64,000 nucleotides of DNA. It comes from Frateuria hangzhouensis (GTDB lineage Bacteria > Pseudomonadota > Gammaproteobacteria > Xanthomonadales > Rhodanobacteraceae). The notes beneath the pieces were generated by a model that was not told the origin of the DNA, made no database searches, and saw only the letters and a program-made list of their open reading frames with translations. Made by a program: the position numbers and the translations under genes. Each line of letters starts with the position of its first letter. Position 1 is the stretch's first letter. Shown here one piece after another: positions 36,002-44,627 of the stretch. Location of the stretch: contig NZ_JAPMIU010000016.1 in assembly GCF_026410505.1 (NCBI RefSeq), positions 1-64,000 on the forward strand, written 5' to 3'.

Positions 36002-36336
36002 GGCGTGCCGTCCTTGCCATCGACGTGGTCGTTGCCGGTCAGCCCGCGCGAAGCCAGCAGCACCACCAGGAACAGTGCGGTGGTGGCGAAGCCGATCACG
36101 ATCGCGGTCAGCACCAGCGCCTGCGGCAGCGGGTCGGTGTACTGCGACAGGTCGGCGCCGTCGCGCAGCACGGGGTCGGCGCCGGTGCGCAGGCCGCCGA
36201 TGCAGAAGATGAACAGGTTCACCGCATAGGAAAACAGGGTCAGCCCGATGATCACCTGGAAGGTGCGCGGGCGCAGCAGCAGCCACACGCCGCAGCCCGC
36301 GAGCACGCCGATCGCCAGCGCCAGCACCAGTTCCAT
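35998..36336 (-). CDS. mnhC: Na+/H+ antiporter subunit C
   Basis: This 112-aa, three-helix protein is homologous to NuoK. The family motif 'LFSYAVNLFIFCIGG' is followed by the conserved loop 'DPLPQALVLTAIVIGFATTA'. It starts at ATG 36336, overlapping the mnhA stop, and ends in the GTGA junction with mnhD. Confidence 0.94.
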   Translation of the reverse strand: MELVLALAIGVLAGCGVWLLLRPRTFQVIIGLTLFSYAVNLFIFCIGGLRTGADPVLRDGADLSQYTDPLPQALVLTAIVIGFATTALFLVVLLASRGLTGNDHVDGKDGTP

Positions 36337-39221
36337 CAGCCGCCCTCCCCGTCGTCGGCCAGCACGCGCGGTCGGCGCAGCGACTGGTGCGCCAGCGCCA
36401 CCAGCATCAGCGACGTCGCGCCGACCACCACGCAGAACACGCCCAGGTCGAACAGCATCGCGGTGGCCAGCGGCACGTCGCCCAGCAGCGGCAATACCGG
36501 ATGGCTGGTGTGCGAGGTAAGGAACGGATAGCCCAACAGCATCGAGCCCACCCCCGTGGCCACCGCCAGCAGCAGCCCGGCGCCGATCCAGCGCACCGGC
36601 GCCACGCGCAGCCGCGTCTCCACCCAGCGCGCGCCGCGTGCCATGTACAGCAGGACCAGCGCTACCGACACGGTGATGCCGGCGGCAAACCCGCCGCCGG
36701 GCAGATCGTGTCCGCGCAGGAACAGATGCACGCCGAAGAGCGCGATCACCGGCGTCATCAACTGGATGATCAGCCCGGGAATGCGCAGATAGTCGGCCAG
36801 CGCCGGCTGCGCGCCCTCGCCGTTGGCCGCATCCCAGGCGGCCTGCAGCCGTTGCTGCGCGGGCGCATCGACGCTCTCCACCGCCGGCCGGAACCGGCGC
36901 AGCAAGGCGAACACGGTCAACGCCACGATCGCCAGCACGCTGATTTCGCCCAGCGTGTCGAAACCGCGGAAATCGACCAGGATCACGTTGACCACGTTGT
37001 GCCCGCCGCCCTCTCGGTAGGCGCGCTCCAGGAAGAAGTGCGAGATCGAATCGGCCACCGGATGCAACATCGCCGCATAGGCCAGCGCCGCCAGGCCCAG
37101 CCCCGCGCCCGCGGCGACCAGCGCGTCGCGGTAGCGGCGCAGGCGCGCACGGCGGCCGTCCGGCGACAATCCAGCGATCCGCTTGGGCAGCCAGCGCAGG
37201 CCGAGCAGGATCACGATGGTGGTGACCACCTCCACCAGCAACTGGGTTGCCGCCAGGTCCGGCGCCGACAACCACACGAAGCTCACGCACGACACCAGCC
37301 CCGCCCCGCCGGTGAGCAGCAGCGCGGCCAGCCGGTGGAACTTCGCCTGCCACGCCGCGCCCACCGCGCACGCGGCACCGAGCAGCCACAGCAGCGCGAA
37401 GGCCGGGTCCACGCCCGAGGCGCGCAGGCCGAAGCGCAGCGGCGTGCCCCACATCGCCAGCGAGGCGGCGACCATCGCCGCCAGCACGATCAGAAGCAGT
37501 TGCGTTTGCAGACGGCGACCGGGAAAGGCGCGCTCCAGCGTCCCCGGCAACGTCGAGGTGAGCAGCGCCAACAGGCGCTCGAACATCAGCCGGCCACTCA
37601 GGCGCCCCAGCAGCGGCAGCGTCTCGCGTCCGGCGAACCAGCCCCGCAGCAGCGCGTAGATGATGCAGCCGGAGGCGAACGCCACCGCGCTCATCAGCAG
37701 CGGCGACGTCAGCCCGTGCCAGACCGCCAGGTTGAATGCCGGCGTGGCGGCGCCCAGCACCGCGCGCGCCGCCGCGTGCAGCGACGGCCCGATCACCAGC
37801 GCCGGCAGTACGCCCACCAGCACGCAGGCCAGCGCCAGCAGGCCGATCGGCAGGCGCATCCAGCGCGGCGGCTCGTGCGGCTGCCGCGGCAACATCGCGC
37901 GCGGGCGGCCGAAGAACACGCCGATCACGAAGCGCAGCGAATAGACCACCGAAAACGCACTGGCCAGCACCGCGATCGAACCGGCCAGCGCATCGACCAC
38001 CGCGCCGCGATGGGTGGTCAGCGCCACGGCGAAGAACATCTCCTTGGACAGGAAACCGTTGAGCAGCGGCACGCCGGCCATCGCCGCGCCGGAGATCACC
38101 GCCAGCGTGGCGGTGATCGGCATCACCCGGCTCAAGCCCCCGAGCTTGCGCAGATCGCGCGTGCCGGTCTCGTGGTCGACCGCGCCGGCGGCCATGAACA
38201 GCGAGGCCTTGAAGGTGGCGTGGTTGACGATGTGGAAGATCGCCGCCACCGCGCCCAGCGTGCTGCCCAGGCCCAGCAGCATGGTGATCAGGCCCAGGTG
38301 GCTGATGGTCGAATACGCCAGCACGGCCTTGATGTCCTGCTGGAACACCGCCGCGGCCGCGCCCAGCAGCAGGCTGAGCAAGCCGGCGCCGCCGACGATC
38401 CAGAACCAGGCGTCGGTACCGGAGAGCACCGGCCAGAAGCGCAACAGCAGGAACACGCCGGCCTTGACCATCGTCGCCGAGTGCAGGAACGAGGACACCG
38501 GCGTGGGTGCAGACATCGCCTGCGGCAGCCAGAAGTGGAACGGGAACTGCGCGCTCTTGGTCAGTGCGCCCAGCAGCACCAGCACGAGCATCGGCGTGTA
38601 CAGCGGCGCGGCGCGCACGCGCTCGCCGGCGGCGAGGATCACGTCCAGGTCGTAGCTGCCGGCGATGTGGCCCAGCAGCATCATGCCGGCGAACAGGCAC
38701 AATCCTCCGCCGCCGGTGACGATCAGCGCCATGCGCGCGCCCTCGCGCGCCGAGGCGCCCTGGTTCCAGTAGCCGATCAGCAGGAACGAGAACAGGCTGG
38801 TCAGCTCCCAGAAGAACACCAGCTGGATCACGTTGCCGGACATCACCACGCCCAGCATCGAGCCCATGAACGCCAGCAACAGCGCATAGAAGCGCGAGAG
38901 CGGATCCTCCGGCGGCATGTAGTAGCGCGCATACACGCCCACCAGCAGGCCGATGCCGCAGATCAGCATCAGGAACAGCCAGGAAAAGCCGTCCACCCGC
39001 AGCACCAATTCCAGCCCCAGCGACGGCACCCAGTGGACAATGCTGCGCAGCGCCGCGCCATCGGCCAGTGCCGGATGCAGCGCCGCCGACAACACCAGCC
39101 CGATCGCCGCAGTGACCAGCATCAGTCCGGTAGCCGCCCGCCGCCCGCGCAACCACGGCGCCACCATGCTGGCCGCGAACGGCAGGCAGAGAATGGCGAG
39201 CGCGGCTGTGTCGTAGGGCAT
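36336..39221 (-). CDS. mnhA: Na+/H+ antiporter subunit A with fused B domain
   Basis: This 961-aa protein has a NuoL-like N-terminal translocating region ('FHFWLPQAMSAPTPVSSFLHSATMVKAG', 'HLGLITMLLGLG', 'NHATFKASLF') and an MrpA C-terminal extension. The last ~140 residues contain an MrpB-type domain ('GHDLPGGGFAAGI'). The fusion gives a six-gene operon mnhA(B)CDEFG, the group 2 arrangement of proteobacteria. ATG 39221 begins the family N-terminus; the longer frame to 39425 is spurious. The complex supports Na+ and pH homeostasis. Confidence 0.93.
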   Translation of the reverse strand: MPYDTAALAILCLPFAASMVAPWLRGRRAATGLMLVTAAIGLVLSAALHPALADGAALRSIVHWVPSLGLELVLRVDGFSWLFLMLICGIGLLVGVYARYYMPPEDPLSRFYALLLAFMGSMLGVVMSGNVIQLVFFWELTSLFSFLLIGYWNQGASAREGARMALIVTGGGGLCLFAGMMLLGHIAGSYDLDVILAAGERVRAAPLYTPMLVLVLLGALTKSAQFPFHFWLPQAMSAPTPVSSFLHSATMVKAGVFLLLRFWPVLSGTDAWFWIVGGAGLLSLLLGAAAAVFQQDIKAVLAYSTISHLGLITMLLGLGSTLGAVAAIFHIVNHATFKASLFMAAGAVDHETGTRDLRKLGGLSRVMPITATLAVISGAAMAGVPLLNGFLSKEMFFAVALTTHRGAVVDALAGSIAVLASAFSVVYSLRFVIGVFFGRPRAMLPRQPHEPPRWMRLPIGLLALACVLVGVLPALVIGPSLHAAARAVLGAATPAFNLAVWHGLTSPLLMSAVAFASGCIIYALLRGWFAGRETLPLLGRLSGRLMFERLLALLTSTLPGTLERAFPGRRLQTQLLLIVLAAMVAASLAMWGTPLRFGLRASGVDPAFALLWLLGAACAVGAAWQAKFHRLAALLLTGGAGLVSCVSFVWLSAPDLAATQLLVEVVTTIVILLGLRWLPKRIAGLSPDGRRARLRRYRDALVAAGAGLGLAALAYAAMLHPVADSISHFFLERAYREGGGHNVVNVILVDFRGFDTLGEISVLAIVALTVFALLRRFRPAVESVDAPAQQRLQAAWDAANGEGAQPALADYLRIPGLIIQLMTPVIALFGVHLFLRGHDLPGGGFAAGITVSVALVLLYMARGARWVETRLRVAPVRWIGAGLLLAVATGVGSMLLGYPFLTSHTSHPVLPLLGDVPLATAMLFDLGVFCVVVGATSLMLVALAHQSLRRPRVLADDGEGG

Positions 39222-39447
39222 CAGGCCACCGTTCGTGGAAGGGCGGGCATCCACCGGCCACGTGGTGCGCGAACATCCACGCGGCCACCGCGGGGACGGG
39301 GCGCACGGATCCTGTCGAGGGCTGTCGCGGCGGCGCCGGTGGGGACCGTCACACCCGAGTCTACAGGCCGTCCCGCTCCACCGGCAAAGCTCTATAGTCG
39401 GGCCAGGCCCGAGCCACCGCGCCACTCATCAGCCGGAGGGGGAGCGC

Positions 39448-40326
39448 ATGACCGACCGCACGACGTCCTTCGAACCACCATGCAGGATCCTGCTGGCCAC
39501 CGACCTGCGCAGCCATTCGGATCGCGCGCTGGACCGCGCCGTACAATTGGCGCGGCAATGGCAGGCCACCCTGCACGTCGTCCACGTGCTGACCCTCGGC
39601 AGCGACGAGAGCTGGCCCACCGCACCCGCGCCATCCGGGCGCCAGGCGCCGACCAATGCGGCGGTGGCCGAACGGCAGATCCGCCGCGACTTGCGCGAGG
39701 AGGTGCCCGGCCTCGTACTGCACGTCACCGAAGGCGACCCGGCCGACACGATCCTGGCAACGGCCACGCGCGAGCAGTGCGACCTGATCGTGCTCGGCAC
39801 CAGCGAAGCGGCCGCGCACGGCTCGCTGGGCCATGTCACCGAATACCTGCTGCGCAGATCCCCGGCCTCGCTGCTGGTGGTGCGCGAGCGCCCGCATGGC
39901 GGCTACGCGCACGTGCTGGTCGGCACCGACTTCACCGACGAATCACGCCACGGCCTGACCGCGGCGGCCGGCTGGTTCCCTGCCGCCCGGCTGGCGCTGA
40001 TGCACGTGCTGGACATCCCCTACAAGTCGCTGTGGCTGGACGCCGGACGCGGCGAGCAGCTGGCGCGGATGGAGATGGCGACCATGCAGTCGTTCCTCGC
40101 CGACACGCCGCTGCCGGCCGAGGTCCGCGCGCAGGTGCAGCCGCTGGTCGAACATGGCCATCCCGAAGCCATGCTGCGCGGGTACGTGGTCGAAAAAGAG
40201 GCCGACCTGGTGGTGATCAGCGCCTTCCGCCGCGGCATGGCGTTCCACCTGCTGGTCGGCGGTACCTCGCGGCGGATCGTGCCGGCGATCCCCACCGACG
40301 TGCTGCTGGTGCGCGCGCCGGCCTAG
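39448..40326 (+). CDS. tandem universal stress protein
   Basis: This 292-aa protein contains two Usp domains (about residues 10-145 and 150-290). The first contains 'ILLATDLRSHSDRALDRAV' and 'DLIVLGTSEA...GSLGHVTEYLLRRSP'. The second contains 'HVLVGTDFTDESRHGL' and 'DLVVISAFRRG'. The G-2x-G-9x-G(S/T) nucleotide-binding pattern is clear in the first domain and less so in the second. ATG 39448 is preceded by GGAGGGGGAG. It is divergent from the mnh operon. Confidence 0.9.
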   Translation: MTDRTTSFEPPCRILLATDLRSHSDRALDRAVQLARQWQATLHVVHVLTLGSDESWPTAPAPSGRQAPTNAAVAERQIRRDLREEVPGLVLHVTEGDPADTILATATREQCDLIVLGTSEAAAHGSLGHVTEYLLRRSPASLLVVRERPHGGYAHVLVGTDFTDESRHGLTAAAGWFPAARLALMHVLDIPYKSLWLDAGRGEQLARMEMATMQSFLADTPLPAEVRAQVQPLVEHGHPEAMLRGYVVEKEADLVVISAFRRGMAFHLLVGGTSRRIVPAIPTDVLLVRAPA

Positions 40327-40338
40327 AGCATGGCGGGC

Positions 40339-40458
40339 GTAGGGTGGGCATCAGCCCACCACCCCGCTCGCGGGAAAGCCTGCCCGGCGGTCCGCGCCTC
40401 TACGAAGCCGACCGCCGAAGTTTCCGGCGAGGCGATGGTGGGCTGAAGCCCACCCTAC
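40339..40458. repeat. REP/MITE-like repeat with inverted ends
   Basis: The sequence begins GTAGGGTGGGC (40339-40349) and ends GCCCACCCTAC (40448-40458), perfect 11-bp inverted copies. Each arm is itself part of a small hairpin (GGTGGGCT..AGCCCACC). It fills the gap between the stress-protein gene and the convergent maiA. Such 100-150 bp elements are common between xanthomonad genes. Confidence 0.6.
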
Positions 40459-40470
40459 CCGATACGGGCG

Positions 40471-41130
40471 TTACGGCGCGTCGGGCTGATGTTCGGGCGC
40501 CGCCTGCCGGAACGCCTCCAGCTCATTGCACGCGGCATGGATGCGCGCAATGGTCGGCCAGCGATCCATCGGCAACTCCCAACGCAGCGCGTTGTAGGCC
40601 TGCGGCACCAGGCAGGCGTCGGCCAGGCCGGGGGTGTCTCCGTGGCAGTAGCGGCCGGTCGCCGAATTGCCGGCAAGCATCGTCTCGAGCGCGTCGAAGC
40701 CGACCTCGATCCAGTGCCGCGACCAGGCCAGCTTCTGCGCCTCGTCGACGCCCAGCTCGCCCTGCAGATACTGCAGCACCCGCAGGTTGCCCAGCGGATG
40801 GATGTCGCTGCCCACCGCCATGGCCAGCGCCCGCACGCGGGCCCGGCTGCGCGCATCGGCCGGCAGCAGGGGCGGTTCGGGATGGGTTTCCTCCAGGTAT
40901 TCCATGATCGCCATCGACTGAGTGAGCACGCGCTCGCCGTCGCGCAGGCAGGGAATCAACTGCTGCGGGTTGAGTGCGCGGTAGGCCTCGCCGTGCTGCT
41001 CGCCGCCATCGCGCAGCAAGTGCACCGGCCGGGTCTCGTAACGCAGGCCCTTGAGGTTGAGCGCGATGCGCACGCGGTACACCGCGCTGGAGCGCCAGTA
41101 GCCGTACAACGCCAACAGTTCCGCTGCCAT
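40471..41130 (-). CDS. maiA: maleylacetoacetate isomerase / zeta-class GST
   Basis: This 219-aa glutathione-dependent enzyme of tyrosine degradation has the zeta-class GST active-site motif '[20 protein letters not shown]' at the N-terminus. A C-terminal block '[20 protein letters not shown]' is typical of the isomerases. ATG 41130 has GGAGAA upstream. No other tyrosine-catabolic gene is adjacent, so the substrate assignment rests on family motifs. Confidence 0.85.
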   Translation of the reverse strand: MAAELLALYGYWRSSAVYRVRIALNLKGLRYETRPVHLLRDGGEQHGEAYRALNPQQLIPCLRDGERVLTQSMAIMEYLEETHPEPPLLPADARSRARVRALAMAVGSDIHPLGNLRVLQYLQGELGVDEAQKLAWSRHWIEVGFDALETMLAGNSATGRYCHGDTPGLADACLVPQAYNALRWELPMDRWPTIARIHAACNELEAFRQAAPEHQPDAP

Positions 41131-41309
41131 GGGTTTCTCCCTGCTGTGGTGGCCGCAGCATAAACCGGGCAGGCGCCAGCGCGCGCGTCCTGCACGCGAG
41201 TGGCCGGGCGCCCGTTGCGGCGTTGCATCATGGGGACCCGGGCCGGACAATAGGCGGTTCGCGCCCACGCGGGGCGTGCGATTACCGTATCTGTCCGAGG
41301 AGTGGCACC

Positions 41310-42488
41310 GTGTCCATCACCCGCATGAGCGATCTGGAGTTGCGCGGCAAGCGCGTGCTGATCCGCGAAGACCTGAACGTGCCGATCGACGACGGCCGCA
41401 TCACCTCGACGCAGCGCCTGGACGCGGCGCTGCCGACAATCCGGGCGGCACGCGACGCCGGAGCGAAGGTGATGGTGCTCTCGCATCTGGGCCGCCCGAA
41501 GGAAGGCCAATTCGACGGCGAATCCTCGCTCGCGCCGGTCGCCACCTGGCTGGGCGACAAGCTCGGCACGCCGGTGCGCCTGGTCGCCGACTACCTCGAC
41601 GGTGTGGACGTCGCCGAGGGCGAAGTAGTGGTGCTGGAGAACTGCCGCATGAACGTGGGCGAAGCCAAGGACGACGAGCAGCTGTCGAAACAGTACGCCG
41701 CGCTGTGCGACATCTTCGTCATGGACGCCTTCGGCACCGCGCACCGCGCGCAGGCGTCCACCCACGGCGTGATCCGTTTCGCCCCGCAGGCCGCCGCCGG
41801 CCCGCTGCTGTGCGCCGAACTCGATGCGCTGGGCAAGGCCCTGCAGCAGCCGGCGCATCCGTTGCTGGCGATCGTGGCCGGCTCCAAGGTGTCCACCAAG
41901 CTCACCCTGCTGGACAACCTTACGGCCAAGGTCGACCAGTTGATCGTCGGCGGCGGCATCGCCAACACCTTCATCGCGGCTGCCGGTTACGGCGTGGGCA
42001 ATTCCTTGTACGAGCCGGACCTGCTCGACGCGGCCCGCAAAGTCATCGCCGACGCCAAGCGCCGCGGCGCCGAAGTGCCGCTGCCGGTCGACGTGGTGGT
42101 GGCGCCGGAGTTTTCCGCCAACGCGCCGGCCACGGTCAAGCCGGTCGATGCGGTCAAGGGCGGCGAGATGATCCTCGATATCGGTCCGGAAACCGCGCAG
42201 CGCTATGCCGAATTGATCGCCAAGGCCGGCACGGTGGTCTGGAACGGCCCGGTCGGCGTGTTCGAATTCGACGCCTTCGGCAAGGGCACGCAAACGCTGG
42301 CGCAGGCGATCGCCGAGTCCAGGGCCTTCTCCATCGCCGGCGGCGGCGACACGCTGGCGGCGGTGGACAAATACGGCATCGCCGACGAGGTGTCCTACAT
42401 CTCCACCGGCGGCGGCGCATTCCTGGAATTCCTCGAAGGCAAGGAACTGCCGGCGGTCGCCGCGCTCAAGGCGCGTGCGAACGGCTGA
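41310..42488 (+). CDS. pgk: phosphoglycerate kinase
   Basis: This 392-aa glycolytic enzyme transfers phosphate from 1,3-bisphosphoglycerate to ADP. The N-terminal domain carries '[12 protein letters not shown]' and 'SHLGRPKEG'; the C-terminal nucleotide-binding domain has '[12 protein letters not shown]' and the glycine loop '[12 protein letters not shown]'. I use GTG 41310 because GAGGAG lies seven bases upstream; ATG 41325, five codons later, has no site at proper distance. Its stop overlaps the start of the phosphatase gene. Confidence 0.95.
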   Translation: MSITRMSDLELRGKRVLIREDLNVPIDDGRITSTQRLDAALPTIRAARDAGAKVMVLSHLGRPKEGQFDGESSLAPVATWLGDKLGTPVRLVADYLDGVDVAEGEVVVLENCRMNVGEAKDDEQLSKQYAALCDIFVMDAFGTAHRAQASTHGVIRFAPQAAAGPLLCAELDALGKALQQPAHPLLAIVAGSKVSTKLTLLDNLTAKVDQLIVGGGIANTFIAAAGYGVGNSLYEPDLLDAARKVIADAKRRGAEVPLPVDVVVAPEFSANAPATVKPVDAVKGGEMILDIGPETAQRYAELIAKAGTVVWNGPVGVFEFDAFGKGTQTLAQAIAESRAFSIAGGGDTLAAVDKYGIADEVSYISTGGGAFLEFLEGKELPAVAALKARANG

Positions 42489-43132
42489 TGCTCTGCCTGT
42501 TCGACCTCGACGGCACGCTGATCGATTCCGAACACGGGATCACCGCGTGCGTGAAGCACGCGCTGGAGCGTCTGCGCGTGACGATTCCGGCCGCGGAGGA
42601 ACTGCGCCGCTGGATCGGCCCGCCGCTGCGGCACAGCTTCGCGCCGTTGCTCGATCACGACACGGCGCGGATCGAGGCGGCGGTCGAGCATTACCATGAA
42701 CGCTTCGACACGCATGGCTGGCGCGAGCACACGGTGTATCCGGGCATCGAGCCGCTGATCGGTCGCCTGCTCGACGCCGGCCACCAACTGGCCATCGTCA
42801 CCGGCAAGCCGCACCGGCACGCCGAGCCGATCCTGGCGCAACTGCCGTTCGCGCGGGCGTTCCTGCGGTTGTACGGGCCCGCCCCGTCAAGCGCCAACAG
42901 CGAAAAGGCCGACATGATCGCCACCGCCATGGCGGACTTCGGCGCGCGAGCGGAGGAGACCGTGATGATCGGCGACCGTCACTTCGACATCGAAGGCGCG
43001 GTGGCCAACCGCGTGCGCGGCATCGGTGTGCTGTGGGGTTTCGGCAGTCGCGCGGAGCTGGAGCAGGCCGGCGCGACGGCCATCGCCGCCACGCCGGACG
43101 AGCTGGGCGTCCTGCTCGGCCTGAGCTCCTGA
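42488..43132 (+). CDS. gph: HAD hydrolase, phosphoglycolate phosphatase-like
   Basis: This 214-aa HAD-superfamily phosphatase has motif I 'LFDLDGTLIDSE', motif II near 'AIVTGKP' and motif III/IV 'MIGDRHFDIEGA'. The start ATG overlaps the pgk stop (TGATG), so it is coupled to pgk. 2-phosphoglycolate is the most likely substrate by family and position, but other small phosphoesters are possible. Confidence 0.82.
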   Translation: MLCLFDLDGTLIDSEHGITACVKHALERLRVTIPAAEELRRWIGPPLRHSFAPLLDHDTARIEAAVEHYHERFDTHGWREHTVYPGIEPLIGRLLDAGHQLAIVTGKPHRHAEPILAQLPFARAFLRLYGPAPSSANSEKADMIATAMADFGARAEETVMIGDRHFDIEGAVANRVRGIGVLWGFGSRAELEQAGATAIAATPDELGVLLGLSS

Positions 43133-43152
43133 TTCCCTGCACTTTCTAGAGG

Positions 43153-43209
43153 CGCACCCTGTGCGCGACCGGCCGAAGCGGCATGCCCTGCGGTCGCGCA
43201 CAGGGTGCG
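43153..43209. repeat. 19-bp perfect inverted repeat
   Basis: CGCACCCTGTGCGCGACCG (43153-43171) and its exact reverse complement (43191-43209) flank a 19-bp loop. It lies ~20 nt after the gph stop and could act as a strong RNA hairpin. It resembles dispersed palindromic repeats of xanthomonads. Confidence 0.7.
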
Positions 43210-43226
43210 TTCCTACAGTAAACCCG

Positions 43227-43325
43227 CTCCCTCCCCTGCTTGCAGGGGAGGGTTGGGGAGGGGTGCTCTCACGCTCCGAACGGACTACCCCCCTCCCAAC
43301 CTCCCCCTGCAAGCAGGGGGAGGAG
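43227..43325. repeat. C/G-rich palindromic repeat
   Basis: Two purine/pyrimidine-biased palindromes built on CCCCTGCTTGCAGGGG and its near copy CCCCCTGCAAGCAGGGGG face each other at 43231-43263 and 43290-43323, joined by a short unrelated spacer. The composite looks like a dispersed intergenic repeat, not a gene. Confidence 0.6.
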
Positions 43326-43404
43326 CCACACCGGCGAGCAGACGATCGTGCGCCTGGCCCGTCCGGGCGCGTTGCGCGCGTGTCGGCGTCGCACTCCGCC
43401 GCCG

Positions 43405-44595
43405 CTAAGCCCCCGCCAGCCGGTTGGGCACCTTCGCCAGCACGATTCGCCGAACAGCGGCGATCACCCTCTCCACATCCTCGTCGGACAACGCGGGCGA
43501 CAAAGGCAAGCTCGCCGTCCTGCGCCCCAGGCTCATGGCATGCGGCCATTGTTCAGGCCTCCAGCCGTGGTGGCGCTGGTAATAGGGATGCTCAGGCACG
43601 GAAAGATAGTGCACGCCGGTGCCGATACGAGCAGTGTTCATGGCGTCAAGAAAGCCATCCCGGGTCATGCCGCAGCGGCCCGGATCGATCATGACGGTAT
43701 ACAAATGCAGGCCGTGACGCGTGTTCGGCGCGGGCGGCGCGGGCAGCCCGAGCGGTAGATCGGCAAACGCTTCGTCATAACGGTGCCATATGGCAAGCCG
43801 ACGCTGCCAATGTGCTTCAACCTTGGCCAGTTGAACCAGGCCAATGGCTGCCTGCAGATCCATCATGTTGTATTTGAATCCGCACTCGAGCACCTGGTAG
43901 TGCTTGTATCCGGTGTCGCCGAACCGATGCCACGCATCCTTGCTCATCCCATGTAAAGCAAGCATGCGTGCGCGGGCGATATGTTCGACATCGCGGCCGA
44001 CGATCATGCCTCCCTCACCGGTCACTACGTTCTTCGTGACATAGAAGCTGAAGCAGCCAAATTGCCCGAACGTGCCCAGGGGTTGCCCGTGGAATTCGCT
44101 CTCGATGGCATGCGCGCAATCCTCGATCACCACGAGCCCGTGGCGCTCGGCGATCGCCATGATTCGATCCATTTCGCAGGGCCGGCCCGCGAAATGCACC
44201 GGCAGGATTGCCTGCGTCCGCGGGGTTATGGCGGCCTCGATCGCGTCCGGATCGATATTTTGCGTAACCGGGTCGACGTCGGCGAGGACCGGCTTGAGAG
44301 CCGCGTGTTCGATGGCATTGATCGTGGCGCAGAAGGTCAACGGCGTAGTGATTACTTCCGCGCCCCGCTCCAACCCGGCCGCGATCATGCTGACGTGCAA
44401 GGCGGCCGTGCAGGAATTTACCGCCGCCACCTGGTTTGGCATGACCCGTCGATAGCCGGCGAACTCGTGTTCGAAGCGCGCCGTGCGCGGCCCTGTACCG
44501 AGCCAGCCCGAGCGCATGCATGCGACCACTTCGGCGATTTCGTCCTCGCCCAGGGCTGGCGCGCCGAAGACAAGGAATGGATCGAGGTCAGCCAT
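43405..44595 (-). CDS. DegT/DnrJ/EryC1-family PLP aminotransferase
   Basis: This 396-aa sugar aminotransferase-type enzyme places the PLP Lys in 'GCFSFYVTKNVVTGEGG', with 'VIEDCAHAIES' binding the cofactor pyridine ring and 'SCTAALHVSMIAAGL' near the N-terminus. Such enzymes aminate nucleotide-linked keto-sugars for O-antigen or glycan synthesis, but no sugar-nucleotide genes are nearby, so the substrate is open. I use ATG 44595; ATG 44601 two codons earlier is possible. It follows tkt after ~32 nt and may be co-transcribed. Base composition is lower in GC than neighbouring genes, hinting at acquisition. Confidence 0.85.
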   Translation of the reverse strand: MADLDPFLVFGAPALGEDEIAEVVACMRSGWLGTGPRTARFEHEFAGYRRVMPNQVAAVNSCTAALHVSMIAAGLERGAEVITTPLTFCATINAIEHAALKPVLADVDPVTQNIDPDAIEAAITPRTQAILPVHFAGRPCEMDRIMAIAERHGLVVIEDCAHAIESEFHGQPLGTFGQFGCFSFYVTKNVVTGEGGMIVGRDVEHIARARMLALHGMSKDAWHRFGDTGYKHYQVLECGFKYNMMDLQAAIGLVQLAKVEAHWQRRLAIWHRYDEAFADLPLGLPAPPAPNTRHGLHLYTVMIDPGRCGMTRDGFLDAMNTARIGTGVHYLSVPEHPYYQRHHGWRPEQWPHAMSLGRRTASLPLSPALSDEDVERVIAAVRRIVLAKVPNRLAGA

Positions 44596-44627
44596 GAGCA
44601 TCCAATGGTCCGATGGGCAGTGGTCGG

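Noticed and set aside
36387-40907. 1506-aa open frame on the plus strand
   Set aside because: It is antisense to the mnh operon and runs into maiA. Its His/Gln/Arg-rich composition is that of a shadow frame in high-GC DNA.
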